A stretch of 64,000 nucleotides of DNA from Versatilivorator sp963663845. Lineage in GTDB: Bacteria; Acidobacteriota; Terriglobia; Versatilivoradales; Versatilivoraceae. Where the stretch lies: contig OY760650.2 in the NCBI GenBank assembly GCA_963663845.2, positions 3,782,001 to 3,846,000 on the forward strand, given 5' to 3'. Made by a program: the position numbers and the translations under genes. Below the pieces are notes generated by a model, which was not told the DNA's origin, did not search any database, and was given only the letters and a program-made list of their open reading frames with translations. This document shows, in pieces, positions 36,900-46,240 of the stretch. Numbering within the stretch: the stretch's first letter is position 1; every line of letters starts with the position of its first letter.

Positions 36900-37796
36900 T
36901 TATTCCACATTCTGGATCTGCTCACGAATTTTTTCAATTTCGGTCTTGATGGTGATGGCCGCGTTGGTGATATCCAGGCGGCGATCCGCCAGGCCGGAGT
37001 ACTTGGACAGAATCGTGTTGGCCTCGCGGTTCATTTCCTGCATCATGAAATCGATCTTCTTGCCCACTTCGCCTGAGCCCGACAAGAGAGCTCGACACTG
37101 CGCCCCATGGCTGATCAATCGTGAAACTTCCTCTCTGATGTCTCCGCGGTCGGCCTGGTGGGCAGCCTCTTGAAGCAGGCGGGCGGGGTCGACGTCGACG
37201 TCCGCAAGGAGGGTTTCCATGCGAGTCTGCAAGCGCTCGCGATGCAGCTCCAACAGTCCTTCCGACCGAGTCTCGATCATTTGGACCTCCGTCTGTATGG
37301 CGTCCAGGCGCCGCCGGATTTCAGTCTCCAGAACCTGGCCCTCCGCGCTCCGCATGGCCTCCAGGTCGCTCAGGGCCCGGGCGACGGCGCTCGCCATCCC
37401 CACCTCGAGCACGGCCAACTCTTCATCCGAAACGGGGGCGGACTCCCGGGCCAACATTCCGGGCATCCTCAGAAGCTGGCCCGGGTCGACGTTTCCCCCG
37501 ATGGAATAGTCCCTCTCCAGGAGTTTCAGGGCGTCCAGGTAGCCCTCGAACAACGGCCGATTGAGGCTGAAACCCGGATCATCGCCTCTTTCGATCTTCA
37601 GGAACAGGTCAACGCGTCCTCGCCTGATTCGCTTCTGGATCCACTTTCTGATCTTGCCGTCCAGGCTCGAGAGTTCCGAAGGGAGCCGGTTCTGGATGTC
37701 GAGGTACCGGTGGTTGACCGACTTGACCTCGACACGGCAGAGCCAACTTCCCTCCTGCCACTGTCCTCGACCATATCCGGTCATGCTATGGATCAT
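36900..37796 (-). CDS. yicC: YicC-family endoribonuclease-like protein
   Basis: 298 aa. It starts MIHSMTGYGRG, the family signature, with VEVKSVNHRYLD next and the conserved C-terminus GKKIDFMMQEMNREANTI. E. coli YicC (RicE) is an RNase involved in small-RNA decay; role here by homology only. ATG at 37796 is preferred over GTG at 37802. Ten bases separate it from the ABC transporter stop. Confidence 0.92.
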   Translation of the reverse strand: MIHSMTGYGRGQWQEGSWLCRVEVKSVNHRYLDIQNRLPSELSSLDGKIRKWIQKRIRRGRVDLFLKIERGDDPGFSLNRPLFEGYLDALKLLERDYSIGGNVDPGQLLRMPGMLARESAPVSDEELAVLEVGMASAVARALSDLEAMRSAEGQVLETEIRRRLDAIQTEVQMIETRSEGLLELHRERLQTRMETLLADVDVDPARLLQEAAHQADRGDIREEVSRLISHGAQCRALLSGSGEVGKKIDFMMQEMNREANTILSKYSGLADRRLDITNAAITIKTEIEKIREQIQNVE

Positions 37797-37806
37797 GAGC
37801 ACCCGA

Positions 37807-39678
37807 TCATGGCTGCCGGCTCCGGGTTCGGCGGGATGCAGGTCTTCCCGGTGAAGGCGGGGGCTCCAACTCGGACTCGTCGCCTTCCACCTGAAGATCG
37901 TGGAGCCGCTGATACAGTCCTCGCTTTTCCATCAGGTCGGAGTGAGTCCCGACCTCGGTGATCTTGCCCTTCTCGATGACTACGATGCGGTCGGCCCGTC
38001 GAATGGTCGAAAGCCGGTGGGCAATGACGATCACCGTTCGGCCGCGCATGAGATTGGCCAATGCCCGTTGCACCAGTATCTCGGCCTCGGTGTCCAGGGA
38101 AGAGGTGGCTTCGTCCAGGATCAGAATGGGAGCGTTCTTCAGAAGCGCCCGGGCGATCGCCAGCCTCTGCCGCTGCCCCCCCGAGAGCTGCTGTCCGCGC
38201 TCGCCGATGCTGGCGTCGTATCGGGAGGGCAGCGCCAGGATGAACTCCTCGGCCAGGGCCGCCCGGGCCGCCTGGCGCATCTCGTCCTCCGTTACCTGGG
38301 CCCTGCCGTAGCAAATGTTGCTGCGCAGCGTGTCGTTGAAGAGGATGGTCTCCTGAGTCACCATCCCCATCAGGCCACGCAGCGAGGACAGCTTGAGGCG
38401 CCGAATGTCGATCCCGTCGATCAGCACCCGGCCCTCGGTGGGATCGAAAAAACGGGGGATGAGATTGACCAGGCTGCTCTTGCCCGAACCGCTGGGTCCG
38501 ACCAGGGCCACCACTTCGCCGCGGCCCACTCTCAGGTCTATTCCTTGCAGCACCGGGAGGCCGCTCTCGGGGTAGTTGAAGCTCACCCGCTGGAACTCGA
38601 TCTGATGTTGGAAACCGGATACCTCGACGGCATCGGGCTCTTCCACCACCTGGCGAGGCTCGGACATGATCTGGAAGACCTTGCCGGATGCGCCCCTGGC
38701 ATGCTGAAAGTTCACGTAGATGCCGCTCATGCGCCGAATGGGCTCGTACAATCTCAGCAGAGCCACGAAAAACACCCCGAAATCTCCCTGGCTCATCCGG
38801 CCCTCGGCGATCGCCTGCTGGGCGTAGTAGAGCAGAGGCACCAGCAGCAGGGCGCCCAACAGCCCCATGAGCGGAGACGGCAGCGCCTGCAGGCGAAGGT
38901 GCCTGAGATTGATCCTGGCCACCTGGCGAACGGCGCGCCGAAATCTGTCCAGCTCGAACCGCTCCATGGAGAAGGCTTTGACGATGCGCTGGCCGCTGAT
39001 GCTTTCCTGAAGAATCTCGGCGACCTGCCCCAGCTTTTCCTGGCTGGCCCGGCTGAGCTGCCGCACGAACCGGCCCAGGATCCTGGAGGGAAGAGCGATC
39101 AGGGGCGCCGCCAGAAAAATGATGAGAGCCAGCTTCCAGTCGAGAAAAAAGAGTATGGCGAGAAACGTCACCAGGGTCAGTGTCTGCTTCAGCGCATCGG
39201 CCAGGTTGGTGGAGAAAGCGAACTGAATCTTTTCGACGTCGTTGGTGATCCGTGAGATGAGATTGCCGGTGGTGTGCTTGTAAAAGAAGTGGGAAGACTG
39301 ATACACCACGTTTTCATAGGCGGTTGCTCTCAGGCCCGCCACGCAGGACTGACCCACGTAGTTCAGGATGCAGGTCGAGCCGTATTCCGACACTCCTTTG
39401 CCCAGCGCGGCCAGAACTCCCAGCAATCCCACCACCAGCCAGGGAGCCTCAAAGGGAAAGGGATTGATCTGTTCCAGGTAGACTTCCTTGGAAAGGATGG
39501 GCAGCGTTCCGAGAGATACGCGGCTTGGCGGATCGGAAACGAGAACGTCATCCACCACCGGTTTGACCAGGATGACCTGGAAGCCCTGGAGGACTGTTGC
39601 CAGACCCATCAGCAGGGTGGCGGCCGCGATGAGTGGAAGAAAGGGCTTGATATGGCTGAAGAACGGCCACTTTTCCAT
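37807..39678 (-). CDS. MsbA-like ABC exporter (lipid flippase type)
   Basis: 623 aa, a half-transporter with six transmembrane helices (1-about 320) then one ATPase. The ATPase shows Walker A GPSGSGKSS, signature LSGGQRQRLAIARALL, Walker B ILILDEATSSLD, and the switch histidine IAHRLSTI. Closest in layout to MsbA/lipid A exporters, which fits a Gram-negative envelope. The C-terminal tail is rich in Pro, Ser and Arg. It opens the leftward run that continues with yicC; its ATG faces the divergent SDR gene. Confidence 0.9.
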   Translation of the reverse strand: MEKWPFFSHIKPFLPLIAAATLLMGLATVLQGFQVILVKPVVDDVLVSDPPSRVSLGTLPILSKEVYLEQINPFPFEAPWLVVGLLGVLAALGKGVSEYGSTCILNYVGQSCVAGLRATAYENVVYQSSHFFYKHTTGNLISRITNDVEKIQFAFSTNLADALKQTLTLVTFLAILFFLDWKLALIIFLAAPLIALPSRILGRFVRQLSRASQEKLGQVAEILQESISGQRIVKAFSMERFELDRFRRAVRQVARINLRHLRLQALPSPLMGLLGALLLVPLLYYAQQAIAEGRMSQGDFGVFFVALLRLYEPIRRMSGIYVNFQHARGASGKVFQIMSEPRQVVEEPDAVEVSGFQHQIEFQRVSFNYPESGLPVLQGIDLRVGRGEVVALVGPSGSGKSSLVNLIPRFFDPTEGRVLIDGIDIRRLKLSSLRGLMGMVTQETILFNDTLRSNICYGRAQVTEDEMRQAARAALAEEFILALPSRYDASIGERGQQLSGGQRQRLAIARALLKNAPILILDEATSSLDTEAEILVQRALANLMRGRTVIVIAHRLSTIRRADRIVVIEKGKITEVGTHSDLMEKRGLYQRLHDLQVEGDESELEPPPSPGRPASRRTRSRQP

Positions 39679-39968
39679 GCCGGATGGTCTCGATCCCTCC
39701 GATTGCCGGGACGCGCCAAACTAGCCCCTTTTGCCATGAATGTCAAGGGTCTGTGCCGGTTGCGGGCCCTCGCAACAGCGAGTTGAGAGCCCTTTCCGGA
39801 GGTTCCATGGCAGGGTGCTTCAACCGGGACTTGGCTGTTGGGAGCGGGCGCGGAAGCCGGCGCCCAGGGTGATGGCCGAGGGGCCATCCCGTGATTGAAA
39901 GGAGTCGGAGTTCGGAGTATTCTTTCCATTCAGTCCGGCCCTCTGCCGGTCAGGAAGGGACCGAATCG
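39679..39968. other. Divergent intergenic region, ABC exporter/SDR
   Basis: 290 bp without a gene. It contains the SDR promoter (39895-39923); I did not find an equally good promoter for the leftward exporter. Confidence 0.6.
39895..39923 (+). promoter_or_regulatory. Sigma70-like promoter for the SDR gene
   Basis: TTGAAA, exactly 17 bp, then TATTCT. It leaves a leader of about 40 bases before the ATG at 39969. Confidence 0.6.
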
Positions 39969-40754
39969 ATGGAACCACTCAAGTTGAAAGACAAGACGGC
40001 TCTCATCACCGGAGCCAGCCGCGGCATCGGGCGAGCCATCGCCCTGGGGTTCGCCGCCCAAGGCGCCCGGGTGGCCGTCACGGCCCGAACCACAAGAGAC
40101 CTGGATTCACTGGTTCAAGAAATTCGTGATTCAGGAAGGAAAGCCCTGGCCATTCCGGCCGACCTGCTGGATTCGTCCGCGGCGCCGGGCCTGGTGGGCT
40201 TGGCCGAAGAAGAGCTGGGAAGCCTCGACATCCTGGTCAACAACGCCGGGTTGGGCAGCGGCTCGGACCCGAAGCCGGTCACTGCATTCGACGACCGGTT
40301 CTGGGATCGCTCCCTGGCCCTGAATCTGACCGCTCCCTACCTGTTGTGCAAGGCGGCTCTGCCGTCCATGATCAAGAGGAAATGGGGGCGCATCATCAAC
40401 ATCGCCTCGATAGCCTCCAGGGCGCCTCAATTCCATGGAGTGGCCTATACGGCCTCCAAGCATGGACTGCTGGGGCTCACGCGCACCCTGGCGGCGGAAA
40501 CAGCCAGGGACGGCGTCACCGTCAACGCCATCTGTCCGGGGCCCGTGCAGACCGAGATGAACGATCGAAGGATCCGCTATGACGCCCAGCGCATGGGGAT
40601 CGAGCTATCGGAACTGGAAGCGGGTATTACCCCGATCGGGAGGCGACTGCAACCCCCGGAAATCGTTCCGATGGCGATACTGCTGGCCTCGGACGAATCG
40701 GCGGCCATTACCGGGCAAGCCTTCAACATTTGCGGCGGCAAGGTGATGTCGTGA
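39969..40754 (+). CDS. Short-chain dehydrogenase/reductase
   Basis: 261 aa, classical SDR. NAD(P)-binding TGASRGIG (14-21), NNAG (91-94), and the catalytic residues S147, Y160 and K164 in the YxxxK pattern. CPGPVQTEM follows as usual. R18 after the glycine motif and R40 at the end of beta2 suggest NADP(H) preference. Substrate unknown; the sequence is of the 3-oxoacyl-reductase-like kind, but no fatty acid genes are near. ATG at 39969 with AGGAAGGGA upstream. Single-gene transcript. Confidence 0.9.
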   Translation: MEPLKLKDKTALITGASRGIGRAIALGFAAQGARVAVTARTTRDLDSLVQEIRDSGRKALAIPADLLDSSAAPGLVGLAEEELGSLDILVNNAGLGSGSDPKPVTAFDDRFWDRSLALNLTAPYLLCKAALPSMIKRKWGRIINIASIASRAPQFHGVAYTASKHGLLGLTRTLAAETARDGVTVNAICPGPVQTEMNDRRIRYDAQRMGIELSELEAGITPIGRRLQPPEIVPMAILLASDESAAITGQAFNICGGKVMS

Positions 40755-40770
40755 CGCTTGAAAGGGAATC

Positions 40771-40846
40771 TGGAGGCGAGGAGGGGATTCGAACCCCTGA
40801 ATAAAGGTTTTGCAGACCTCTCCCTTAGCCACTTGGGTACCTCGCC
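40771..40846 (-). tRNA. tRNA-Cys (anticodon GCA)
   Basis: 76 nt on the minus strand. Acceptor arms are GGCGAGG and CCTCGCC, the anticodon stem is GAGGT/ACCTT with loop CTGCAAA, the T-loop is GTTCGAA, and CCA is encoded. It lies alone between the SDR and the pyrophosphatase. Confidence 0.96.
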
Positions 40847-40952
40847 TGATCCAAACGCCAGCCCCGGAATCAACTAGCCTGCATTTTATACCCGCGACCG
40901 GCTCGGGCGTCAAGCCGCCCCCCGGACCATCCCACGCTACCCCCCTCTCGTA

Positions 40953-40974
40953 GGGGCAACCCTTGTGGTTGCCC
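40953..40974. repeat. D repeat, second copy
   Basis: GGGGCAACC, CTTGT, then GGTTGCCC: the exact reverse complement of 1537-1558. It is a short hairpin in the 3' flank of the pyrophosphatase gene, about 50 bp after its stop. Confidence 0.8.
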
Positions 40975-41021
40975 AGTTCTGCCCGTTTGGCCGGTCAGGG
41001 ACGCGTACGGGGCGCCCCGGA

Positions 41022-43154
41022 TCAAACCAGCAGCGGAGCAATCACCAGAGACACCACCGACATCAGCTTGATCAGGATGTTCATGGAAGGGCCGGAGGTG
41101 TCCTTGAAGGGATCTCCCACCGTATCTCCCACCACCGTGGCCTTGTGCGCATCGCTGCCCTTTTGTTCTCCGGCCACTTCGCCTTTCTCGATGGCCTTCT
41201 TGGCGTTGTCCCAGGCTCCCCCGGCGTTGGCCATCACCAGCGCCAGCAGCACCCCGGAAACGGTGGCCCCGGCCAGCATCCCTCCCAGGGCTGCCGGCCC
41301 CAGCAGAAAGCCCACGATCACCGGAGCTACCACGGCGGTGACTCCGGGGAGGATCATCTCGCGCAGGGCGGCGCTGGCCGAGATGTCCACGCAACGGGCG
41401 GCGTCGGGAACCACTCCTTCCTTGCCTTCCAGCAGCCCCGGGATTTCCCGGAACTGGCGGCGAATCTCCTCGACCATGTTGCCTGCCGCCTTGCCCACCG
41501 AGGTCATGGTCAGGGCGCCAATGAGGAAGGGCAGAATCCCACCGATGAAGAGTCCGATGACCACCGTGGGCTCGGTGATCACGATCCGAAGCGGTGTCTC
41601 GCCGTCGGCCAGCAGGGCCGCGTACTGTTTCCACTGGCCGGTAAGTTCGGCTTGCTCGCTTGCCAGCGCCTCCAGCCTGCTCTGGATGGCGCCGACCACG
41701 GCCTGAGAGTAGGCGGCGAACAGCGCCAGGGCCGTGAGCGCGGCCGATCCCACGGCGAAGCCCTTGCCCATGGCCGCTGTCGTGTTGCCCAGCGCGTCCA
41801 GGCTGTCAGTGATCTTGCGCACCTCGGGTCCCAGGCGGGACATTTCGGAGATGCCGCCGGCATTGTCCGCGATGGGCCCATAGGCGTCCACCGACATGGT
41901 AATGCCCACCGTGGCCAGCATTCCGACCGCGGCGATCCCTACCCCGTAGAGGCCGGCCGTGTCGTTGGCGACGAAGATGGCCAGGCAAATGGCCAGGACC
42001 GGCAGCGCGGCCGACTCCAGGCCCACCGCCATTCCGCTGATGATGTTGGTTGCCGCCCCTTGCTTGCTGGAATCGCAGATTCTCCGAATGGGTTTGCCGG
42101 AGGTGTAGTACTCGGTGATCAAGCCGATGAAGACGCCCGCCAGGGTGCCCCACAGGATTGCCCAGAACACCTGGTTGCTCACCGCATAGGCCGAAACCAG
42201 CCCGTAGGCGCCCACCAGGAACAGGACCGCGGCGATGTAGGTGGCGTAGCGAAGCGCCGAGGCGGGAGAGATCCGCTTGAGGGCCTTCATGGAGAAGATG
42301 CCCACAAAGGAGGCGATCAGGCCGGTGACCGCCAGCATCAACGGCAAGGCCATCAGGATGGTCCTGGCTTCCGGGTCGCCCACCTGAGGGGTCGACTTCA
42401 AGGCCGCAAGCTGCTGGGTGGCCAAGGTAGCCCCGATAGCGATGGTGGCCACGATCGAACCGACGTAGGACTCGAAGATGTCAGCCCCCATGCCGGCCAC
42501 GTCCCCGACGTTGTCCCCCACGTTGTCGGCGATCACGCCGGGGTTGCGCGGGTCGTCCTCCGGAATATTGGCCTCCACCTTTCCCACCAGGTCAGCGCCG
42601 ACGTCGGCGGCCTTGGTATAGATTCCGCCACCCACTCGGGCAAACAGCGCGATGGAGCTGGCGCCCATGGCGAATCCGTTGATGACGCTGGCGGTCTCCG
42701 GCTTCCCGTAGATCAGGAACAGGACCCCCAGGCCGATCAGTCCCAGGCTGGCGACGCTCACTCCCATGACGGCGCCGCCGTTGAAGGCGGTGAGCAAGGC
42801 CGTGCCCTGCCCCTCCTCCTTGGCGGCCTGGGTCGTTCTGACGTTGGCGCTGGTGGCTGCCTTCATTCCCAGGAAGCCTGCCAGCGCCGAGCAGAGCGCC
42901 CCTGAAACAAAGGCGAGCGAGGTATTCCAGGTCAAGAAAAAGCCCAGAAGCAGGGCTACAATGGTGACAAAGAAGAAAAGAGTCAGGTATTGGCGCTTCA
43001 GGTAGGTCATGGCGCCAAGTTGGATCTGGTCCGAGATGCCGCGCATCAACTCGGTGCCGGCCGGCAGGCGTTTGAGGGTAAGATAAATGACCATGGCGAA
43101 GGCCAATCCAATGAGTCCTGCAATCGGAACGAAGTTCATCCAGGTTTGAATCAT
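41022..43154 (-). CDS. hppA: Membrane pyrophosphatase, K+-dependent type
   Basis: 710 aa, about 16 transmembrane helices. It pumps cations across the inner membrane by splitting pyrophosphate. The catalytic segments are DVGADLVGKVE (184-194), EDDPRNPGVIADNVGDNVGD, and VVGDTVGDPFKDTSGPS near the end. The position that separates K+-dependent from K+-independent enzymes is A460 with G463 (GNTTAAMGKGF), the K+-dependent form. K+-independent enzymes carry K and T there. Whether it moves H+, Na+ or both cannot be read from this. ATG at 43154. Confidence 0.95.
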   Translation of the reverse strand: MIQTWMNFVPIAGLIGLAFAMVIYLTLKRLPAGTELMRGISDQIQLGAMTYLKRQYLTLFFFVTIVALLLGFFLTWNTSLAFVSGALCSALAGFLGMKAATSANVRTTQAAKEEGQGTALLTAFNGGAVMGVSVASLGLIGLGVLFLIYGKPETASVINGFAMGASSIALFARVGGGIYTKAADVGADLVGKVEANIPEDDPRNPGVIADNVGDNVGDVAGMGADIFESYVGSIVATIAIGATLATQQLAALKSTPQVGDPEARTILMALPLMLAVTGLIASFVGIFSMKALKRISPASALRYATYIAAVLFLVGAYGLVSAYAVSNQVFWAILWGTLAGVFIGLITEYYTSGKPIRRICDSSKQGAATNIISGMAVGLESAALPVLAICLAIFVANDTAGLYGVGIAAVGMLATVGITMSVDAYGPIADNAGGISEMSRLGPEVRKITDSLDALGNTTAAMGKGFAVGSAALTALALFAAYSQAVVGAIQSRLEALASEQAELTGQWKQYAALLADGETPLRIVITEPTVVIGLFIGGILPFLIGALTMTSVGKAAGNMVEEIRRQFREIPGLLEGKEGVVPDAARCVDISASAALREMILPGVTAVVAPVIVGFLLGPAALGGMLAGATVSGVLLALVMANAGGAWDNAKKAIEKGEVAGEQKGSDAHKATVVGDTVGDPFKDTSGPSMNILIKLMSVVSLVIAPLLV

Positions 43155-43884
43155 CCAATCAACTCCTCGATCAAGTGGGCTCCAAGGATCAATTCCGGAC
43201 GCAGCCGCCGCCGGTAGGGTTGCAGGCCGGCGGCTTGTTCACGGGAGTGCAGGCGCCCCGGGAAATCGTGCGCTTCAGGGTGGGGCGCAGCGGGTTTGCG
43301 GTTTGCTTCGGCCAGGCTCGATCGCGCCTGCGGGAGTTCCGGGCTCTCTGTAGATGGCGGTTGTTCCGCGGCGCCCTCGGTCGCCTCAGCCGGGATGGAT
43401 CATCGACAATAACGGCGCCGATGTCAAGGTGACGCGACCGGTTTGGACCCGGGACGGTTCGCCGGATCGGCCATGGATGCTGCTGTTGCATCGCCCCGGC
43501 GCGGAAATCCCCACGAGAACGGAAAGCTCGGATGGGGCGGGTTTCTCCCCGGACCCGATATTCAACGGCCAGGATTTTCGTGGTAGCCTCTTGCAAAATT
43601 CCCAATCGGGAATGACATGGAGGCGGCAAAGGTGCAGGGCTGTAAGCTCCGGCACTCACCACAAAAAGCACAAAAGGCACAAAAGGAGTGGCTTGACTTC
43701 GAGTCTTGACGATCGGAGGATTCTTTTTGTGTTTTTGTGCCTTTTGTGGCCATACCCAAAAAATATCCCCCTGCCGATTTTTGCAAACGCTTCGTGGTAG
43801 AGTGTCCGGGTTGCCGGCTGCTGTCAGCCGGTCTTCCGGACGAGGTGATCTGCGCTGACTGCCCACTCAATCAGGCCTCGCAAG
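43155..43884. other. Intergenic region with B repeat
   Basis: 730 bp between the divergent pyrophosphatase and the small membrane protein gene. The right half is a B repeat (43577-43800). I see no convincing gene; frames here run through the repeat. Confidence 0.7.
43577..43800 (-). repeat. B repeat, copy 2
   Basis: Nearly the reverse complement of 1854-2052 over its whole length. The decamer TTCGTGGTAG occurs at both edges (43577-43586 and 43791-43800) in direct orientation, which may be a target-site duplication or part of the element. A third, partial copy is at 50041-50115. Confidence 0.85.
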
Positions 43885-44253
43885 ATGATTGATCCGGTCT
43901 TTCGCAACTCCCTTCGAGAATGCGTCTTCCTCCTCCTGCTGTGGCTCGCCTGTTGTCTCTACACGGTGACCTACTGCTACCTGGCCGGCTACCTGGTGCA
44001 TGAACCTCACCCCGATGCCACCGGGCCCTCCATCGGCGAGCTGATCGGACCACTGACGGCATTCGACCGGCAGCCGCAGTCCCTGACCACCCCGCTCGGA
44101 TTGGGAGTTCCGGACTGGGTGTTTTACGGCGTGATAGCGCCCTGGCTGGCGGCGGTCGCTATCACCGTCCTGTTCTGCCTCCATGTTTTCGTGGAGGATG
44201 ACTTGAGCCCCTCGAGCCTGGATGGGGACGAGCCGGGAACCCTTCATGACTGA
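43885..44253 (+). CDS. Small membrane protein, symporter partner (YhdT-like)
   Basis: 122 aa with two transmembrane helices (VFLLLLWLACCLYTVTYCYLA and VIAPWLAAVAITVLFCLHVF) and an acidic tail. A small two-helix protein just before a PanF-type symporter recalls DUF997/YhdT, which precedes panF in E. coli. The last 8 bp overlap the symporter start, so the two are coupled. Assignment rests on layout and topology, not strong sequence signature. Confidence 0.6.
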   Translation: MIDPVFRNSLRECVFLLLLWLACCLYTVTYCYLAGYLVHEPHPDATGPSIGELIGPLTAFDRQPQSLTTPLGLGVPDWVFYGVIAPWLAAVAITVLFCLHVFVEDDLSPSSLDGDEPGTLHD

Positions 44254-46231
44254 GACCAGCCCGGCCACCACCGTCACCTTTATCGCCTATATCGCCTGCG
44301 TCTTTGTTTTAGCCGCGCTCTCCCATCGACTTCTGGCGACCCGGTCGTTCCTGGGTGAATATTTTCTGGGGAGCCGGGGCCTGGGAAGTTGGGCCCTGGC
44401 CTTTACCTTTGCGGCCACGGCGGCTTCCGGCGGGAGCTTCACCGGATTTCCCTCTCTCATCTACAGCTACGGGTGGGTGCTGGCCTTCTGGATTGCAAGC
44501 TACATGGTTGCCGGAGTCTGCAGTATGGGGGTTCTGGGAAAACGGTTGAACCAGGTGGCTCGCAAGACGGGAGCCATCACCATCCCAGACGTGCTTCGCG
44601 ACCGATACGACTCGACGGCCCTGGGGATCTTTGCAACCTCTACCATTATTTTCTTCACCGTTTGCAACTTGATCGCCCAGTTCAAGGCCGGAGCCCTGAT
44701 CATCGAAGAAACGTTCAACCTTCCGGCCGACTGGGGCTACAGCGCCGGACTCATCATCTTTGCCGTCACCGTGATCTTTTACACGGCCTATGGAGGGTTT
44801 CGAGCGGTCGTGTGGACCGACGTCCTGCAAGGCGTGGTGATGGTTCTGGGCATCACGTTGCTGCTTCCCGTGATCATCAGCCGGGGCGGAGGAATGGAGT
44901 CGATCAACCGCAAGCTCAGGGAGCGCCCCCCAACGCTGATCACCTCGGTGGCGGGGCCCTACAACGACCTGGTCATTCAGGCCAGAGGACCACTGGATTC
45001 GGCCGGCCTGCTCTATCGTCACCCCCGGCGAGCCGATGCTCCCCTGCAGATCCGGTGGGATCCGGAGGTCGGGGCGGAGAATCGCTTCATCGAGGTCTTT
45101 CTGGCGACCGACGGCGAGGGGCAGGCCACCAGCACCGGCAACGACGTCAAGCGAGCCATCGAGCACCACCCGAAGCTGGGCCCGCGCTTCCGGGTCAGCT
45201 TTCCCTACGACAACAACGAGGTCGTCACCGACCGGTTCGGACGCCGGACCGAAAGGGGAGCCACGGGAGTGATCGGGCTGGACAGCTCCCGGAGCACCGA
45301 TCGCTTTGTGTTCCTGCGCGGCGACGAGGTGCTGTTCGGACCGGGCCGCTCCCACCGGGGAGCCCCCTTTCACCCCTTGGGCATGGCCATTTCGTTTTTC
45401 TTCATGTGGGCCATCACCGGCATGGGGCAGCCGGGGACCATGCTCCGACTGATGGCCTTCAAGGACAGCCGAACTCTGAAACGGGCCATCCTGACCGTCA
45501 CCGGGTTCTACTCCATGGTCTACCTGCCGCTGGTCTTCATCTTCGTGGCCGCCCGGGTGCTCATTCCCGAGTTGAATGCCGAAAACTCCGACAAGGCCAT
45601 GGTCCTGGTGACCACCCGGGTCGTGGGAGACATGGGGCTCGCCTACCAGGTCCTGGGCGCGGTCCTGGTGGCGGCGCCCTTTGCCGCCGTCATGTCGACC
45701 GTCGACAGTTTTCTCCTGATGATCAGCTCGGGCCTGGTGCGAGACATCTACCAGCGCACCATCAACCCCCGGGTCAGCGATCGAACCGTCAAGCGAGCCA
45801 GCTATGCCACCACCGTGGTCGTGGGCATCGTGGTGACGCTGCTGGCCACCCGGCCTCCCGACTTTCTGCAGCGAATCATCGTCTTTACCGGCAGCGGGTT
45901 CGCCGCCACCTTTCTTTGTCCCATCATGCTGGGCCTCTACTGGAAGGGAATGACCCGGCAGGGCGCTCTCAGCGCCATGGTGGGCGGATTCACGGTAATG
46001 GTAGGGTTCTTCCTGCCGACCCTGTTTGGCGGGAGTCGCATCGATCTGCTGGGTTTGCACCCCAACCTGTGGGGATTGATGGTTTCATTCGGCTTGGGGT
46101 TCCTGGTCAGCAGGAGCACCGGTCCCGCCCCCGCTCATCTGGTAGACCGCTACTTCTACAAGTCGAGCTCGCCGCAACAGAACCGGTCGCCTGAGGACCG
46201 GGGGCAGTCGAGCGTTGACGGCTCCGCGTAG
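44246..46231 (+). CDS. Sodium:solute symporter (SSS family) with extra domain
   Basis: 661 aa. Typical SSS start FLGEYFLGSRGLGSWALAFTF, then IPDVLRDRYDS, FYTAYGGFRAVVWTDVLQG and GQPGTMLRLMAFKD, in the order of pantothenate/proline symporters. Between the helix ending near residue 211 and the next one at 378 there is a soluble segment of about 140 aa (236-376) that ordinary members such as PanF lack. It is charged and beta-like. Substrate unknown. ATG at 44246 chosen; one at 44222 is possible but gives greater overlap. Confidence 0.85.
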   Translation: MTETSPATTVTFIAYIACVFVLAALSHRLLATRSFLGEYFLGSRGLGSWALAFTFAATAASGGSFTGFPSLIYSYGWVLAFWIASYMVAGVCSMGVLGKRLNQVARKTGAITIPDVLRDRYDSTALGIFATSTIIFFTVCNLIAQFKAGALIIEETFNLPADWGYSAGLIIFAVTVIFYTAYGGFRAVVWTDVLQGVVMVLGITLLLPVIISRGGGMESINRKLRERPPTLITSVAGPYNDLVIQARGPLDSAGLLYRHPRRADAPLQIRWDPEVGAENRFIEVFLATDGEGQATSTGNDVKRAIEHHPKLGPRFRVSFPYDNNEVVTDRFGRRTERGATGVIGLDSSRSTDRFVFLRGDEVLFGPGRSHRGAPFHPLGMAISFFFMWAITGMGQPGTMLRLMAFKDSRTLKRAILTVTGFYSMVYLPLVFIFVAARVLIPELNAENSDKAMVLVTTRVVGDMGLAYQVLGAVLVAAPFAAVMSTVDSFLLMISSGLVRDIYQRTINPRVSDRTVKRASYATTVVVGIVVTLLATRPPDFLQRIIVFTGSGFAATFLCPIMLGLYWKGMTRQGALSAMVGGFTVMVGFFLPTLFGGSRIDLLGLHPNLWGLMVSFGLGFLVSRSTGPAPAHLVDRYFYKSSSPQQNRSPEDRGQSSVDGSA

Positions 46232-46240
46232 GAGGTTCGC

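Noticed and set aside
43354..43800. 149-aa frame left of the symporter operon
   Set aside because: Its second half runs through the B repeat and there is no Shine-Dalgarno or motif.
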